Translations under genes and position numbers: made by a program
The notes under the pieces: generated by a model
The model's database searches: none
What the model saw: the letters and a program-made list of their open reading frames with translations, nothing else
Told to the model about the DNA's origin: nothing
Source: Pseudoxanthomonas sp. J35
Lineage (GTDB): Bacteria > Pseudomonadota > Gammaproteobacteria > Xanthomonadales > Xanthomonadaceae
DNA length: 64,000 nt
NCBI RefSeq assembly: GCF_000513995.1
Contig: NZ_AZVB01000010.1
Location: 1-64,000 of the forward strand
Direction of reading: 5' to 3'
Shown here: piece after piece, positions 8,892 through 17,388 of the stretch
Layout of the letters: the number at the start of each line of letters is the position of its first letter
Position numbering within the stretch: position 1 is the first letter of the stretch

Positions 8892-9601
8892 AGGCCGACC
8901 CGCGCGTCGAATGGTTCGAGCACCGCGACGCCGAGGCGTGGATCCACGCCGTCGCGGCGGACATGGAACGCATCCTCGCCGTGGAGCTGGCGATCCGCGG
9001 CGAGGCGCGCATGCTGCTGTCCGGCGGCACCACCCCTGCACCGGTCTACGAGCAGGTCGCGGTCGCGCCGCTGGACTGGCCGAAGGTCACCGTCGGCCTG
9101 GTCGACGAACGCTGGCTGTCGCCGCGCGACAGCGCCAGCAACGCCCGCCTGGTGCGCGAGAGCCTGCTGGAGCGCGCCGACGTCGGCCATTTCGAGCCGC
9201 TGGTGCGCGAAGGCCTGACCCTGGCCGAATCGGTGCACGCGGCCAACCTCGAGGCCAGCCACGCCGCCGACGCCTGCCTGGCCGTGCTGGGGATGGGCAA
9301 CGACGGCCACACCGCTTCGCTGTTCCCCGGCTCGGCCGACCTGGACCGCGTGCTGGCCAGCGACCAGCCCTACGCCGCCCTCGACGCCACCGGCTGCCCG
9401 GTGGCCGGCGAATGGCCGCTGCGCATCACCCTGACCCCGGCCGGCCTGGCCCGCACCCGCCACCGCCTGCTGCTGCTGCGCGGCCAGACCAAGCGCGAGG
9501 TGTTCGAACGCGCGCTAGCCGGCGACGATGTGCGCGAACTGCCGATCCGCGTGGCGCTGGGCCTCGGCATCGAGCCGCTGCGGGTGCACTGGTGCCCCTG
9601 A
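8888..9601 (+). CDS. pgl: 6-phosphogluconolactonase
   Basis: 237 aa, in the glucosamine-6-phosphate isomerase/6-phosphogluconolactonase fold (NagB/DevB type). LSGGTTPAPVYE near residue 45, VDERW near 72 and GMGNDGHTASLFPG near 140 are the family motifs. It hydrolyses the product of Zwf to 6-phosphogluconate. The ATG overlaps the glk stop (ATGA), and the gene closes the zwf-glk-pgl operon 127 bp before edd. Confidence 0.95.
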   Translation: MKADPRVEWFEHRDAEAWIHAVAADMERILAVELAIRGEARMLLSGGTTPAPVYEQVAVAPLDWPKVTVGLVDERWLSPRDSASNARLVRESLLERADVGHFEPLVREGLTLAESVHAANLEASHAADACLAVLGMGNDGHTASLFPGSADLDRVLASDQPYAALDATGCPVAGEWPLRITLTPAGLARTRHRLLLLRGQTKREVFERALAGDDVRELPIRVALGLGIEPLRVHWCP

Positions 9602-9680
9602 CCGCAGCCCCGCGGCGCGTGCGCCCCGTCCTGACCCGACCCATGCACGCCCTGCACGGAGTCGCCTCCCCGGCCCTGCC

Positions 9681-9686
9681 TAGAAT
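9681..9686 (+). promoter_or_regulatory. Possible -10 box upstream of edd
   Basis: TAGAAT lies 42 bp upstream of the edd ATG. The same hexamer precedes eda. No good -35 is visible at the expected distance, so this is a weak promoter call resting on the repeated hexamer and its position. Confidence 0.3.
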
Positions 9687-9728
9687 GGCCGCAGGGCCTT
9701 CCCCCCGGGTTTCACCAGCCATACGCCC

Positions 9729-11642
9729 ATGAACCTGCATCCCCAGATCGAAGCGGTCACCGAGCGCATCCGCAAGCGCAGCGCGCCCTCCCGCGCCGCC
9801 TACCTGGCCGGCATCGAGCAGGCCGTGCGCAACGGTCCCAACCGCACCCGGCTCAGCTGCGCCAACCTGGCCCACGTGTTCGCCGCCTGCGGCGACCACG
9901 ACAAGGCCCGCCTGCGCGGCGCGGCCACGCCCAACCTCGGCATCATCACCGCCTACAACGACATGCTCTCGGCGCACCAGCCGTACGAGCCCTACCCCGA
10001 GCGCATCCGCGCCCTCGCCCGCAGCCTCGGCGCCACGGCCCAGGTCGCCGGCGGCGTGCCGGCGATGTGCGACGGCGTCACCCAGGGGCGCCCGGGCATG
10101 GAGCTGTCGCTGTTCTCGCGCGACGTGATCGCCCAGGGCACCGCGGTCGGCCTCAGCCACGATGCCTTCGACGCCGCCCTGTACCTGGGCATCTGCGACA
10201 AGATCGTGCCGGGCCTGCTGATCGGCGCGCTGGCCTTCGGCCACCTGCCGGCGCTGTTCGTCCCGGCCGGGCCGATGCCGCCGGGCATCCCCAACAAGAA
10301 GAAGGCCGAGGTGCGCGAACGTTACGCCGCCGGCGAGGCCACCCGGGAGGAACTGCTGGAGGTGGAGGCGCAGTCCTACCACTCGCCGGGCACCTGCACC
10401 TTCTACGGCACCGCCAATTCCAACCAGGTGCTGCTGGAGGCGATGGGCGTGCAGCTGCCGGGCAGCTCGTTCATCAACCCGGGCACGCCGCTGCGCCAGG
10501 CGCTGGACGAGGAGGCGGTGCGCCGCGTGCTGCAGATGACCGCGCTGGGCGAGGACTACCGTCCGCTCGGCCGGCTGATCGACGAGCGCGCCATCGTCAA
10601 CGCCATCGTCGCGCTGATGGCCACCGGCGGCTCGACCAACCACACCATCCACTGGATCGCCGTGGCCCGCGCCGCCGGCATCGTCCTGACCTGGGACGAC
10701 ATGGACCAGATCTCGCAGGTGGTGCCACTGCTGGCGCGCGTGTATCCCAACGGCGAGGCGGACGTGAACCGCTTCCAGGCCGCCGGCGGCGTGCCGTTCG
10801 TGTTCCGCGAGCTGCTCGACGCGGGCCTCATGCACGACCTCACCACCGTGGTCCCGGAGGGCATGCGCGCCTATACCCGCGAGCCGCGGCTCGAGGACGG
10901 CATGCTGTCCTCCGCGCCGTCGGCGACCGTGTCGGCCGACGAGACCGTGGTGCGCACCGTGGCGGCGCCGTTCGAGGCGCAGGGCGGCCTGCGCCTGCTC
11001 CGCGGCAACATCGGCCGCGGCCTGATCAAGCTGTCGGCGGTCAAGCCCGAATACCGCTTCATCGAAGCGCAGGCGGTGGTCGTGGACGCGCCGCAGAAGC
11101 TCAACAAGCTGCACGCCGCCGGCGTGCTGCCGCGCGATTTCGTTGCCGTGGTCACCTACCAGGGGCCGCGCGCCAACGGCATGCCGGAGCTGCACTCGCT
11201 GGCCCCGCTGCTGGGCATGCTGCAGAACCAGGGCCGCAAGGTCGCGCTGGTCACCGACGGCCGCCTCTCCGGCGCCTCCGGCAAGATCCCCGCGGCGATC
11301 CACGTGACGCCGGAAGCGGCGCGTGGCGGCGCCATCGGCAAGGTCCGCGACGGCGACATCGTCCGCCTCGACAGCGAGGCCGGCACGTTGGAAGTGCTGG
11401 TCGATCCGCAGGAGTTCGCCGCGCGCGAAGTGGCGCCGAACACCAGCCCGGTCGCCCACGACCTGGGCCGCAATCTGTTCGCCTTCAACCGCGCCAACGT
11501 CGGCCCGGCCGACCAGGGCGCGCTGTCGATCTCCTGCGGCCCGCCCGCCCACGACGGCAGCGCCTGGGACTACGACGCCGAGTACGAACTCGGCTGCGAC
11601 AGCGAGGCCGCACTGGCGCCGCACGATTCGAAGGACGCCTGA
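9729..11642 (+). CDS. edd: Phosphogluconate dehydratase
   Basis: 637 aa, IlvD/Edd family. It dehydrates 6-phosphogluconate to 2-keto-3-deoxy-6-phosphogluconate, the first committed Entner-Doudoroff step. [53 protein letters not shown] and [13 protein letters not shown] are the Edd motifs and include Cys residues of the Fe-S cluster. The length is longer than IlvD and right for Edd. It is followed by eda after 142 bp with its own candidate -10. Confidence 0.97.
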   Translation: MNLHPQIEAVTERIRKRSAPSRAAYLAGIEQAVRNGPNRTRLSCANLAHVFAACGDHDKARLRGAATPNLGIITAYNDMLSAHQPYEPYPERIRALARSLGATAQVAGGVPAMCDGVTQGRPGMELSLFSRDVIAQGTAVGLSHDAFDAALYLGICDKIVPGLLIGALAFGHLPALFVPAGPMPPGIPNKKKAEVRERYAAGEATREELLEVEAQSYHSPGTCTFYGTANSNQVLLEAMGVQLPGSSFINPGTPLRQALDEEAVRRVLQMTALGEDYRPLGRLIDERAIVNAIVALMATGGSTNHTIHWIAVARAAGIVLTWDDMDQISQVVPLLARVYPNGEADVNRFQAAGGVPFVFRELLDAGLMHDLTTVVPEGMRAYTREPRLEDGMLSSAPSATVSADETVVRTVAAPFEAQGGLRLLRGNIGRGLIKLSAVKPEYRFIEAQAVVVDAPQKLNKLHAAGVLPRDFVAVVTYQGPRANGMPELHSLAPLLGMLQNQGRKVALVTDGRLSGASGKIPAAIHVTPEAARGGAIGKVRDGDIVRLDSEAGTLEVLVDPQEFAAREVAPNTSPVAHDLGRNLFAFNRANVGPADQGALSISCGPPAHDGSAWDYDAEYELGCDSEAALAPHDSKDA

Positions 11643-11744
11643 GCCCGCACCTGGCGCGCCGCCTGGCGGCGCGCCATCGCCGGCAGCGACCGCGCGCTGA
11701 TGGATGCAGCCGCAACCGACATCCGTCCCCGCAATGGAGGCGGG

Positions 11745-11750
11745 TAGAAT
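11745..11750 (+). promoter_or_regulatory. Possible -10 box upstream of eda
   Basis: TAGAAT lies 34 bp before the eda ATG and repeats the hexamer before edd. No matching -35 is visible. A purine-rich GGAGG just upstream is not at ribosome-binding distance from the chosen start. Confidence 0.3.
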
Positions 11751-11784
11751 CGCCCCACCCCCGCATCCTGGAGTTCCACGCCCC

Positions 11785-12444
11785 ATGAGCATCGCCGACA
11801 CCCAGTCCCAGGCCGAACAGCTGCTGCGCAGGTCCGGCATCCTGCCGGTCGTCACTGCCGACAGCGTCGACGAGGCGCGCAAGCTGTCCGCCGCGCTGCT
11901 CAAGGGCGGGCTCACCGCGATCGAACTGACCCTGCGCACGCCGGCTGCGCTCGACGCGCTGGTCGCGCTGAAGAAGGAACTGCCCGGTATCGCCGTGGGC
12001 ATGGGCACGGTGCTCACCGTCGAGCAGATGCAGAAGTGCATCGAGCTCGGTGCCGACTTCCTGGTCACCCCCGGCACCCCGCCGGAGCTGGCCGATGCGC
12101 TGGCCAAGGCGCAGATCCCGGTCGTGCCGGGTGGCGCCACGCCGACCGAATTCCTCTCGCTGATGGCGCGTGGCTTCCGCGTGTGCAAGCTGTTCCCGGC
12201 CACCGCCGTCGGCGGCATCACCATGCTCAAGGGCCTGGCCGGCCCGCTGGCCGAGCTGAAGATCTGCCCCACCGGCGGCATCACCGAGGACACCGCGGCC
12301 GAGTTCCTCTCCCAGCCCAACGTGGTCTGCGTGGGCGGCTCGTGGATGGTGCCGAAGAACTGGCTCAAGGCCGGCGAATGGGACAAGGTCGAGGCCAGCG
12401 CGGCCAAGGCGGCGGGCATCGTCGCTTCGGTCCGCGCCCGTTGA
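11785..12444 (+). CDS. eda: 2-keto-3-deoxy-6-phosphogluconate aldolase
   Basis: 219 aa, class I aldolase of the KDPG/KHG family that splits KDPG into pyruvate and glyceraldehyde 3-phosphate. GLTAIELTLRTP carries the catalytic Glu, GVGMGTVLT-type and VTPGTP motifs follow, and RVCKLFPA holds the Schiff-base Lys. Start at 11785 gives the family length; the frame continues upstream without similarity. It completes the zwf-glk-pgl-edd-eda set. Confidence 0.97.
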   Translation: MSIADTQSQAEQLLRRSGILPVVTADSVDEARKLSAALLKGGLTAIELTLRTPAALDALVALKKELPGIAVGMGTVLTVEQMQKCIELGADFLVTPGTPPELADALAKAQIPVVPGGATPTEFLSLMARGFRVCKLFPATAVGGITMLKGLAGPLAELKICPTGGITEDTAAEFLSQPNVVCVGGSWMVPKNWLKAGEWDKVEASAAKAAGIVASVRAR

Positions 12445-12457
12445 GAACCCGAAGGTC

Positions 12458-12483
12458 GTAGCCCGGATAAGGCCGCATCCGGG
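12458..12483 (+). repeat. GTAG palindrome (GTAGCCCGGATAAGG type)
   Basis: GTAGCCCGGAT and ATCCGGG form a hairpin headed by GTAG. An inverted relative is at 13106-13136. This matches the REP-like GTAG elements common in Xanthomonadaceae. Confidence 0.75.
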
Positions 12484-12650
12484 AAGGCCTGCAAGGGCAA
12501 CCGGCCGGCCGGTCCCCGAGCGGCGATAGCGCGGCAACCACAACAGCAAAGGCGCATGCCGGCCTCGGACGGGGCCGTAGGCCGCATCCGGGGAGCCATG
12601 CCCTGCTACGCCGCTGCCATGGCTGGCTACGTATGAAGTGCCAGCTTGGA

Positions 12651-12686
12651 GCCCCTCTCCCACCGGGAGAGGGGGTTAGGGAGAGG
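12651..12686. repeat. CCCCTCTCCC/GGGAGAGGGG palindrome
   Basis: CCCCTCTCCC faces GGGAGAGGGGG with a short loop and a second GGGAGAGG after it. Related palindromes occur at 30083-30098, 30221-30242 and 34847-34880, so this is a dispersed repeat family in the window. Confidence 0.75.
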
Positions 12687-12831
12687 TAGGTACACCGGCG
12701 CCGCTGGCCACCCGACCCTCACGCCCCCCCGCTCCGCGCCCAGGCCCACGACCACGGGACGCGGGCGTTCGACGGCACGCGCCAGTCGCGCGCAGATATG
12801 CCGCCTCACCGGGAGGGAGAAGAGGAACGAG

Positions 12832-13026
12832 CGAAGCCACGACCTGAAAGCGACTGAAGACGCGGTAGCGCGGGGGTATGCCGCAAGCAGCACATGGATG
12901 TGCTGCGTTCGCGCGTTGGAGCCAAGGATGGCGGAACCGCGCGATGCGGCATACCCCCGTGCTGCCGCGGCTCCGTCCGAAGCCGACGCGGCCTTTGCCT
13001 TTGCCGTTGCCGTTGCTGTGCTTTTG
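12832..13026 (+). repeat. Structured three-helix repeat, copy A, with hexamer tail
   Basis: Starts with CGAAGCCAC, then an 87-nt core (12872-12958): outer stem GGGGGTATGCCGCA with TGCGGCATACCCCC, inner hairpin GCAGCACAT/ATGTGCTGC (12887-12906) and second stem TCGCGCG (12909-12915) with CGCGCGA (12938-12944). The downstream tag GCGGCTCCGTCCGAAGCC leads into GCCTTT and GCCGTT hexamers (12991-13020). Copies B and C near 34.4-35.2 kb have the same core length and paired substitutions in each helix. Confidence 0.88.
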
Positions 13027-13105
13027 CTATGCACGTAACCCCCAAGAACGCACGCCGCATCCCGGTGACTGCGTGCCATTCCTGGCCAAGCGCCTGTCGC
13101 ACACC

Positions 13106-13136
13106 TCCCCGGATGCGCTGCGCTTATCCGGGCTAC
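13106..13136 (-). repeat. Inverted GTAG palindrome
   Basis: CCCCGGATGCGCTGCGCTTATCCGGGCTAC is a partner of the element at 12458-12483 in opposite orientation. Its terminal CTAC, read on the minus strand as GTAG, supplies the TAG stop codon of the small open frame 13133-13285. Confidence 0.75.
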
Positions 13137-13285
13137 GGATCGAGCGACAGGACGAGGCGTTGGCCGCGCCAGGCCCAGGCCTGCAGGAGGTGCAGCGACA
13201 GCCACCAGGCCAGGTGCACGGCCACGAACAGCAGCAGCGCGATCGCCAGGGGCACGGTCCACAAACGGATGGCCACGCGCGGCAT
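13133..13285 (-). CDS. Small single-pass membrane protein, unknown function
   Basis: 50 aa, starting MPRVAIRLWTVPLAIALLLF and ending in SLDP. One strong transmembrane stretch covers residues about 9-34, with a basic N-terminus. GGAGG lies 4 bp before the ATG, a good ribosome-binding site. It follows the 1058-aa gene on the same strand, 79 bp downstream, with a GTAG palindrome between, and its stop TAG belongs to another GTAG element. I do not recognise a family; the support is the ribosome-binding site and the membrane segment only. Confidence 0.45.
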   Translation of the reverse strand: MPRVAIRLWTVPLAIALLLFVAVHLAWWLSLHLLQAWAWRGQRLVLSLDP

Positions 13286-13297
13286 GCCACCTCCACC

Positions 13298-13334
13298 GTA
13301 GAGCGGGGCTTGCCCCGCTGCTCCCGCCCTCTAC
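13298..13334 (+). repeat. SMAG-type GTAG palindrome
   Basis: GTAGAGCGGGGC and GCCCCGCTGC form a hairpin, closed on the far side by CTAC. It is one of the GTAG-headed REP elements repeated through the window. It lies between the 1058-aa gene and the small membrane protein gene. Confidence 0.8.
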
Positions 13335-13364
13335 CTACCCGGCGGACGCCACCCGGCCCGTCGC

Positions 13365-16300
13365 CTACTGCGTGTCGCCCACCTCGATCCGCACCTTCGC
13401 TCCCGGCCGGTCGATGCGCAGCTCGCCGTTCGACCACTTCGCCGGACGCCCATCGATGGTCGTGGCTCCCGGCGTACCCGCATACGGCCATGGCAGCACC
13501 AGCCCGCCACGCGGGATCCCGCTGCCCGCATCCACCTGCAGATCGAGCCAGCGGCCATCGCGCCGGAGCGAATAACCGAGGCGACCGTGCGGCGTGTACA
13601 GCCCTTCCACCGCCATCCCCTCGCCTTCGAACCAGGCCACCGGCACGCCCGCGGCCAGCACCAGGCTGTCGTCGCGCTCGCGCGCGTAGGCGAACATGTC
13701 CAGCGCCGAGCGCAGGAAGTCCGAGGCCACCCATGCGTGCGGCAGGTCGCCGACGAAGAACGGCTTGCGCGGGGTCGAGGAAACCACCTCGGCCCACTGG
13801 TTCCAGTCCCGTGGCGCGCGATCCCTGAAGAAGTACTCCACCGCCTCCCAGGCGCGCTCGCGCCATCCCAGGCGGACGAAGGCGGCGACGTTGCGCCACT
13901 CGTATGGCGTGTAGTCCTTCCATTCGCGCTGGCCGTCGCGGCGCTGCACGAACTCGTGCCAGTAACGCTCGAAAGTGTTCTCCAGCAGGTCGTGCGGCAG
14001 CCAGTCCTGCTCGCCGCCGGGCGCCAGCGCGATCGTGGTCGAGGTCGGGTCGAAATCGCCGAGCTCGGCCGCGCCAGGCAGGTACCCGATGCCGTGGCGC
14101 CGCGTCGCCGCGCTCAGCGAGGCGGCCAGGTCGGCGCGGAACTCGTCGCGCGCGGCGGCCATCCGCCGGGCATCGTCGTCCCGGCCCAGCGCCCGCGCGA
14201 TCTCGACCGCATCCTTGTAGCCGCGCAGCGCCCAGAAGTTGTCCCAGTACGAGTGCATCGGCTTGGCCGAATAGCCCTCGTGGCTGATCGACACCGGCAT
14301 CATCCCGTAGAACGCCGGGTCGAGCCTGCGGTTGGCATCGGTGCGCTCGCTGGCACGCAGCTGTTCCATGTAGGCGAACGCGCCTGCCACGTGCGGCCAC
14401 ATCTTCTCCAGGAAGGCGCGATCGCCGGTGTAGCGCCAGTACTCGGCGATGTTGAAGACCAGTTCGCCATGGCTGTCGTTCTCCGGTACCGGGTCGCTGC
14501 CGCGGTCGTCGACGCAGCACGGCACCTTGCCGTTGTCGAACTGGAACGGCGCGTACCACTCCAGGTAGCCGCGCACCACCTCGGGCCGGCCGAGGCGCAG
14601 CAGGCCTTCCGAGATCATCGCGCCGTCGCGGATCCAGCTGCGCGAATAGGAGCGCGTGCCCGGCTGCAGCCGCGCACCGACGCGCGAGACCAGCATGTGC
14701 GCCAGCGCGGTATGCACGGTGTCGGCGAAGGCCTGGCCATCCGCGGGCAGGCGCAGCCGGACCTGGCCCAGCAGGTCGCGCCAGTACGCCTCCGCTTCAG
14801 CCGTCGCACGCGCGACGTCGAATCCTTCGGGGATACGGGCCGCACCGGACAGCGGCGCCACCAGCGCGACCTCGCGCGATTCGCCCGGCGCCAGCCGCCA
14901 GCGGTACAGCAGCATGCCCGAGGCCAGGCCGGTGGGATCGTCCACCCCGGCAGCCCCGGGGATGTCCTCGTCGGCCAGCCGCATTACCTCCAGCCCTGCA
15001 TCGAAGGGCGTGGTGAAGCCGGCATCCGGCGCCGGCGCCGCGAACACGCGTGGCCTTCCGTCCACCACCACCGTCCCGCCGGCAATGGCCAGCTGGCGGA
15101 TCGGGCTGATGCCGCCGATGGTGTTGAGGAACTGGCTCGGCGGGTTGACCTGCAGCGGCCGCACCGCCAGGGCAAGCACGAAGTCGCGCGGCTGCGGATG
15201 CGGGTTGGCGAGCCTGTAGCGCGCCACCAGCTGCGAGTCCGCCGCCGTACCCTGGGCGAAAGCGAGCACCTCCAGCATCGGCTTCGCGCCCCCGGCCGCC
15301 TCCGGCAACGTCCAGGTCACCTCCGGCATCGGCAGTCCACCGTCCGGCAGTCCCTGCCCGGTGCGCACGTCGGCCCAGGTGAGCAGCCGGCCGTCGTCGA
15401 CCACGAACGGCTCGATGCTGAAGCCGCCGCGCGCCACCTCGACCGCGCCGTCCTCGCCGATGAGTCCCTGCTCCACTCCGCCATCGATACCGACGATGGT
15501 CCAGTACGGCTGTTCGCCACTGAACCCGCGCGGCAGCCAGCCGCGGGGCAGGTCGGCCGCCACCGCCTTGATGAAGTCGTTCGGATGCGCGGAGAAGGCC
15601 AGCGGTTGCACCTGCGCCTCGGCCAGCGCGTAGCGGCCGCTCTCGAACACCAGCGCGATGCGCCGCGCCTCGGCTTCGGGCAACGCGATCCAGTCCGTCT
15701 TTCCGCGCCCTTCGTCGACGCGGCGCACCTCGCGCCAGCCGTCGCCGCCCAGGTCTTCCAGCTCGATCCGGTAGCGCGCCGGCCGCCGTTCCGCGTCGGC
15801 CCAGTGCAGTCGCAGTCCGCCGAACTCGCGTACCTCGGCCAGGTCCAGCACCAGGCGCTGCTGGCCGCGGGCTTCCCAGGCGGTGGCCAGGTCGCCATCG
15901 ATCGCGCGTCCCGCCGTGGCCTGCGCGGTACTCGCCACCACCGCCATTGCCCGCGGCGGGGTCTGCGGATCCGGCGGCAACGCCTCCAGGGTGAGCTGGT
16001 CGAAGCAGACCGAGCCGGCTCCGCCGGCGTTGTTGTAGACGGTGAACTCGACCTTCGCGCTGCGCCGCAGGACCTTGTCGGGGTCCGGGCCCCAGGCCTT
16101 GTCAATATGGCGCTTGCGGTAGCGCACCCCGGTCCATTCCCCCGGGAAGGCCAGGCGCGGCCGGTTCACCCACCACACGTTGTCGCCGCTGGCATCGACC
16201 AGCTTGAACTGCAGGTCGTTGGCCGGCGAATCGCCGCGCAGGTGGAAGCCGAAGCGGTAGTTCTCCGGGAACTCCAGCGGCAGGTCGCGCTGGAGGCCGA

Positions 16301-16541
16301 CGTAGCCGGACACACCGTTGAAGTCGTAGTCCAGGCACAGCGCGCCGCCCTCGACACCCTCGACCTGGCGGATCGAGCCGCTGACCTGGTTGGAAGTGAC
16401 CACGCGCCACGGCGCCGGATCCTCGAACCCGTCGAGCAGCCTCGGCTGGGCCTGCGCGGATGCCGCCGCGAACCCGGCCGCCACCAGCAGCGCCCACCCG
16501 GCTCCGCGTACCGCGCCAACCACGCCCTTCCGCACCGCCAT
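13365..16541 (-). CDS. Secreted discoidin-domain protein with alpha/alpha-barrel glycosidase-like domain
   Basis: 1058 aa. A signal peptide ending ASAQAQ is followed by a beta-rich galactose-binding-like region to about residue 180. A discoidin/F5-8 region follows (about 200-320, GRAIDGDLATAWEARGQQ), then a large domain from about 600 to 980 with SRSWIRDGAMISEGLLRLGR, NGKVPCCVDDRGSDPVPENDSHGE and YWDNFWALRGYKDA, resembling (alpha/alpha)6 barrels of glucoamylase and debranching enzymes. The substrate is unknown; context suggests beta-glucan oligosaccharides. ATG at 16541 is preferred over GTG at 16550 because GAGG lies upstream. It is last in the transporter operon, 10 bp after the permease stop. 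Confidence 0.8.
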   Translation of the reverse strand: MAVRKGVVGAVRGAGWALLVAAGFAAASAQAQPRLLDGFEDPAPWRVVTSNQVSGSIRQVEGVEGGALCLDYDFNGVSGYVGLQRDLPLEFPENYRFGFHLRGDSPANDLQFKLVDASGDNVWWVNRPRLAFPGEWTGVRYRKRHIDKAWGPDPDKVLRRSAKVEFTVYNNAGGAGSVCFDQLTLEALPPDPQTPPRAMAVVASTAQATAGRAIDGDLATAWEARGQQRLVLDLAEVREFGGLRLHWADAERRPARYRIELEDLGGDGWREVRRVDEGRGKTDWIALPEAEARRIALVFESGRYALAEAQVQPLAFSAHPNDFIKAVAADLPRGWLPRGFSGEQPYWTIVGIDGGVEQGLIGEDGAVEVARGGFSIEPFVVDDGRLLTWADVRTGQGLPDGGLPMPEVTWTLPEAAGGAKPMLEVLAFAQGTAADSQLVARYRLANPHPQPRDFVLALAVRPLQVNPPSQFLNTIGGISPIRQLAIAGGTVVVDGRPRVFAAPAPDAGFTTPFDAGLEVMRLADEDIPGAAGVDDPTGLASGMLLYRWRLAPGESREVALVAPLSGAARIPEGFDVARATAEAEAYWRDLLGQVRLRLPADGQAFADTVHTALAHMLVSRVGARLQPGTRSYSRSWIRDGAMISEGLLRLGRPEVVRGYLEWYAPFQFDNGKVPCCVDDRGSDPVPENDSHGELVFNIAEYWRYTGDRAFLEKMWPHVAGAFAYMEQLRASERTDANRRLDPAFYGMMPVSISHEGYSAKPMHSYWDNFWALRGYKDAVEIARALGRDDDARRMAAARDEFRADLAASLSAATRRHGIGYLPGAAELGDFDPTSTTIALAPGGEQDWLPHDLLENTFERYWHEFVQRRDGQREWKDYTPYEWRNVAAFVRLGWRERAWEAVEYFFRDRAPRDWNQWAEVVSSTPRKPFFVGDLPHAWVASDFLRSALDMFAYARERDDSLVLAAGVPVAWFEGEGMAVEGLYTPHGRLGYSLRRDGRWLDLQVDAGSGIPRGGLVLPWPYAGTPGATTIDGRPAKWSNGELRIDRPGAKVRIEVGDTQ

Positions 16542-16551
16542 CGCCACCACC

Positions 16552-17388
16552 TCAACCCTTGACGCTGCCCAGCAGCAGCCCCTGTATGTAGTAACGCTGC
16601 AGCACCAGGAACAGCAGCAGCACCGGCAGCACGGTCACTACCGCGCCGGCCATCATCATCTCCACGTCCATGATGTGTTCGCGCGAAAGCGAGGCCAGCG
16701 CCACCGGCAGGGTGTAGTGCTCCTGGTCGATCAGCACGATCAGCGGCCACATGAAGTCGTTCCACGCGGCCATGAAGGTGAAGATCGCCAGGGTCACCAG
16801 CACCGGCTTGAGCATCGGCAGCACGATGCGGAAGAAGATCCGCCACTCCCCCGCCCCGTCGATCCGCGCCGCCTCCAGCAGCTCGTCGGGAATCGAGCGC
16901 GCGTACTGCCGCACCAGGAAGATGCCGAACACGCTGGCCAGCGCCGGCGCCACCACGCCGCCGTAGCTGTTGACCAGGCCCAGCTGCTTCATCATCAGGA
17001 ACAGCGGCAGCATCGCCACCTGCGCCGGGATCACCAGCGCCGCCAGCAACAGCTGGAACACCCGCTCGCGGCCGGTGAAACGCAGCTTGGCGAAGGCGTA
17101 GCCGGCCAGGGTATTGAACAGCAGCGAGCCGAGGGTGATCGCCGAGGACACCAGCAGGCTGTTGGCGAAGTTCCTGGCCATGCCGGTGCGCGCGAACATC
17201 TCGCGGTAGCTGTCGAAGCTCGCCTGCGACGGCAGCAGCGGTGGCGGGAAGCGGCTGGCTTCGCCGGCGGGCATGAACGACACCGCCACCATCCACAGCA
17301 GCGGCGCCAGGCTGACCACGGACAGCGCCAGCAGCGCGCCGTTGACCAGCAGTCCGTGCCAGCGCAACTGCCCGACCTCGCGGCTCAT
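16552..17388 (-). CDS. Carbohydrate ABC transporter permease (MalG type)
   Basis: 278 aa with six predicted membrane helices. The EAA loop for ATPase contact reads PDELLEAARIDGAGEWRIFFRIVLPMLKP, split in the window over residues about 180-208. AAGGAG sits 5 bp before the ATG at 17388, which overlaps the stop of the partner permease by 4 bp. It forms the inner-membrane channel with the gene at 17385-18263. Confidence 0.93.
   Translation of the reverse strand: MSREVGQLRWHGLLVNGALLALSVVSLAPLLWMVAVSFMPAGEASRFPPPLLPSQASFDSYREMFARTGMARNFANSLLVSSAITLGSLLFNTLAGYAFAKLRFTGRERVFQLLLAALVIPAQVAMLPLFLMMKQLGLVNSYGGVVAPALASVFGIFLVRQYARSIPDELLEAARIDGAGEWRIFFRIVLPMLKPVLVTLAIFTFMAAWNDFMWPLIVLIDQEHYTLPVALASLSREHIMDVEMMMAGAVVTVLPVLLLFLVLQRYYIQGLLLGSVKG

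Larger units (their letters stand above)
12445..13132. other. Repeat-rich intergenic region downstream of eda
   Basis: About 690 bp without a supportable protein gene. It holds a GTAG palindrome (12458-12483), a CCCCTCTCCC palindrome (12651-12686), a structured repeat with hexamer tail (12832-13026) and an inverted GTAG palindrome (13106-13136). Open frames over it translate palindromes and have no domain. Confidence 0.75.

Noticed and set aside
12840-13040. Short proteins translated from the structured repeats (for example frames starting near 12894, 34947 and 34985)
   Set aside because: The similarity among them follows the shared palindromes, substitutions keep base pairing rather than amino acids, and no ribosome-binding sites are conserved.
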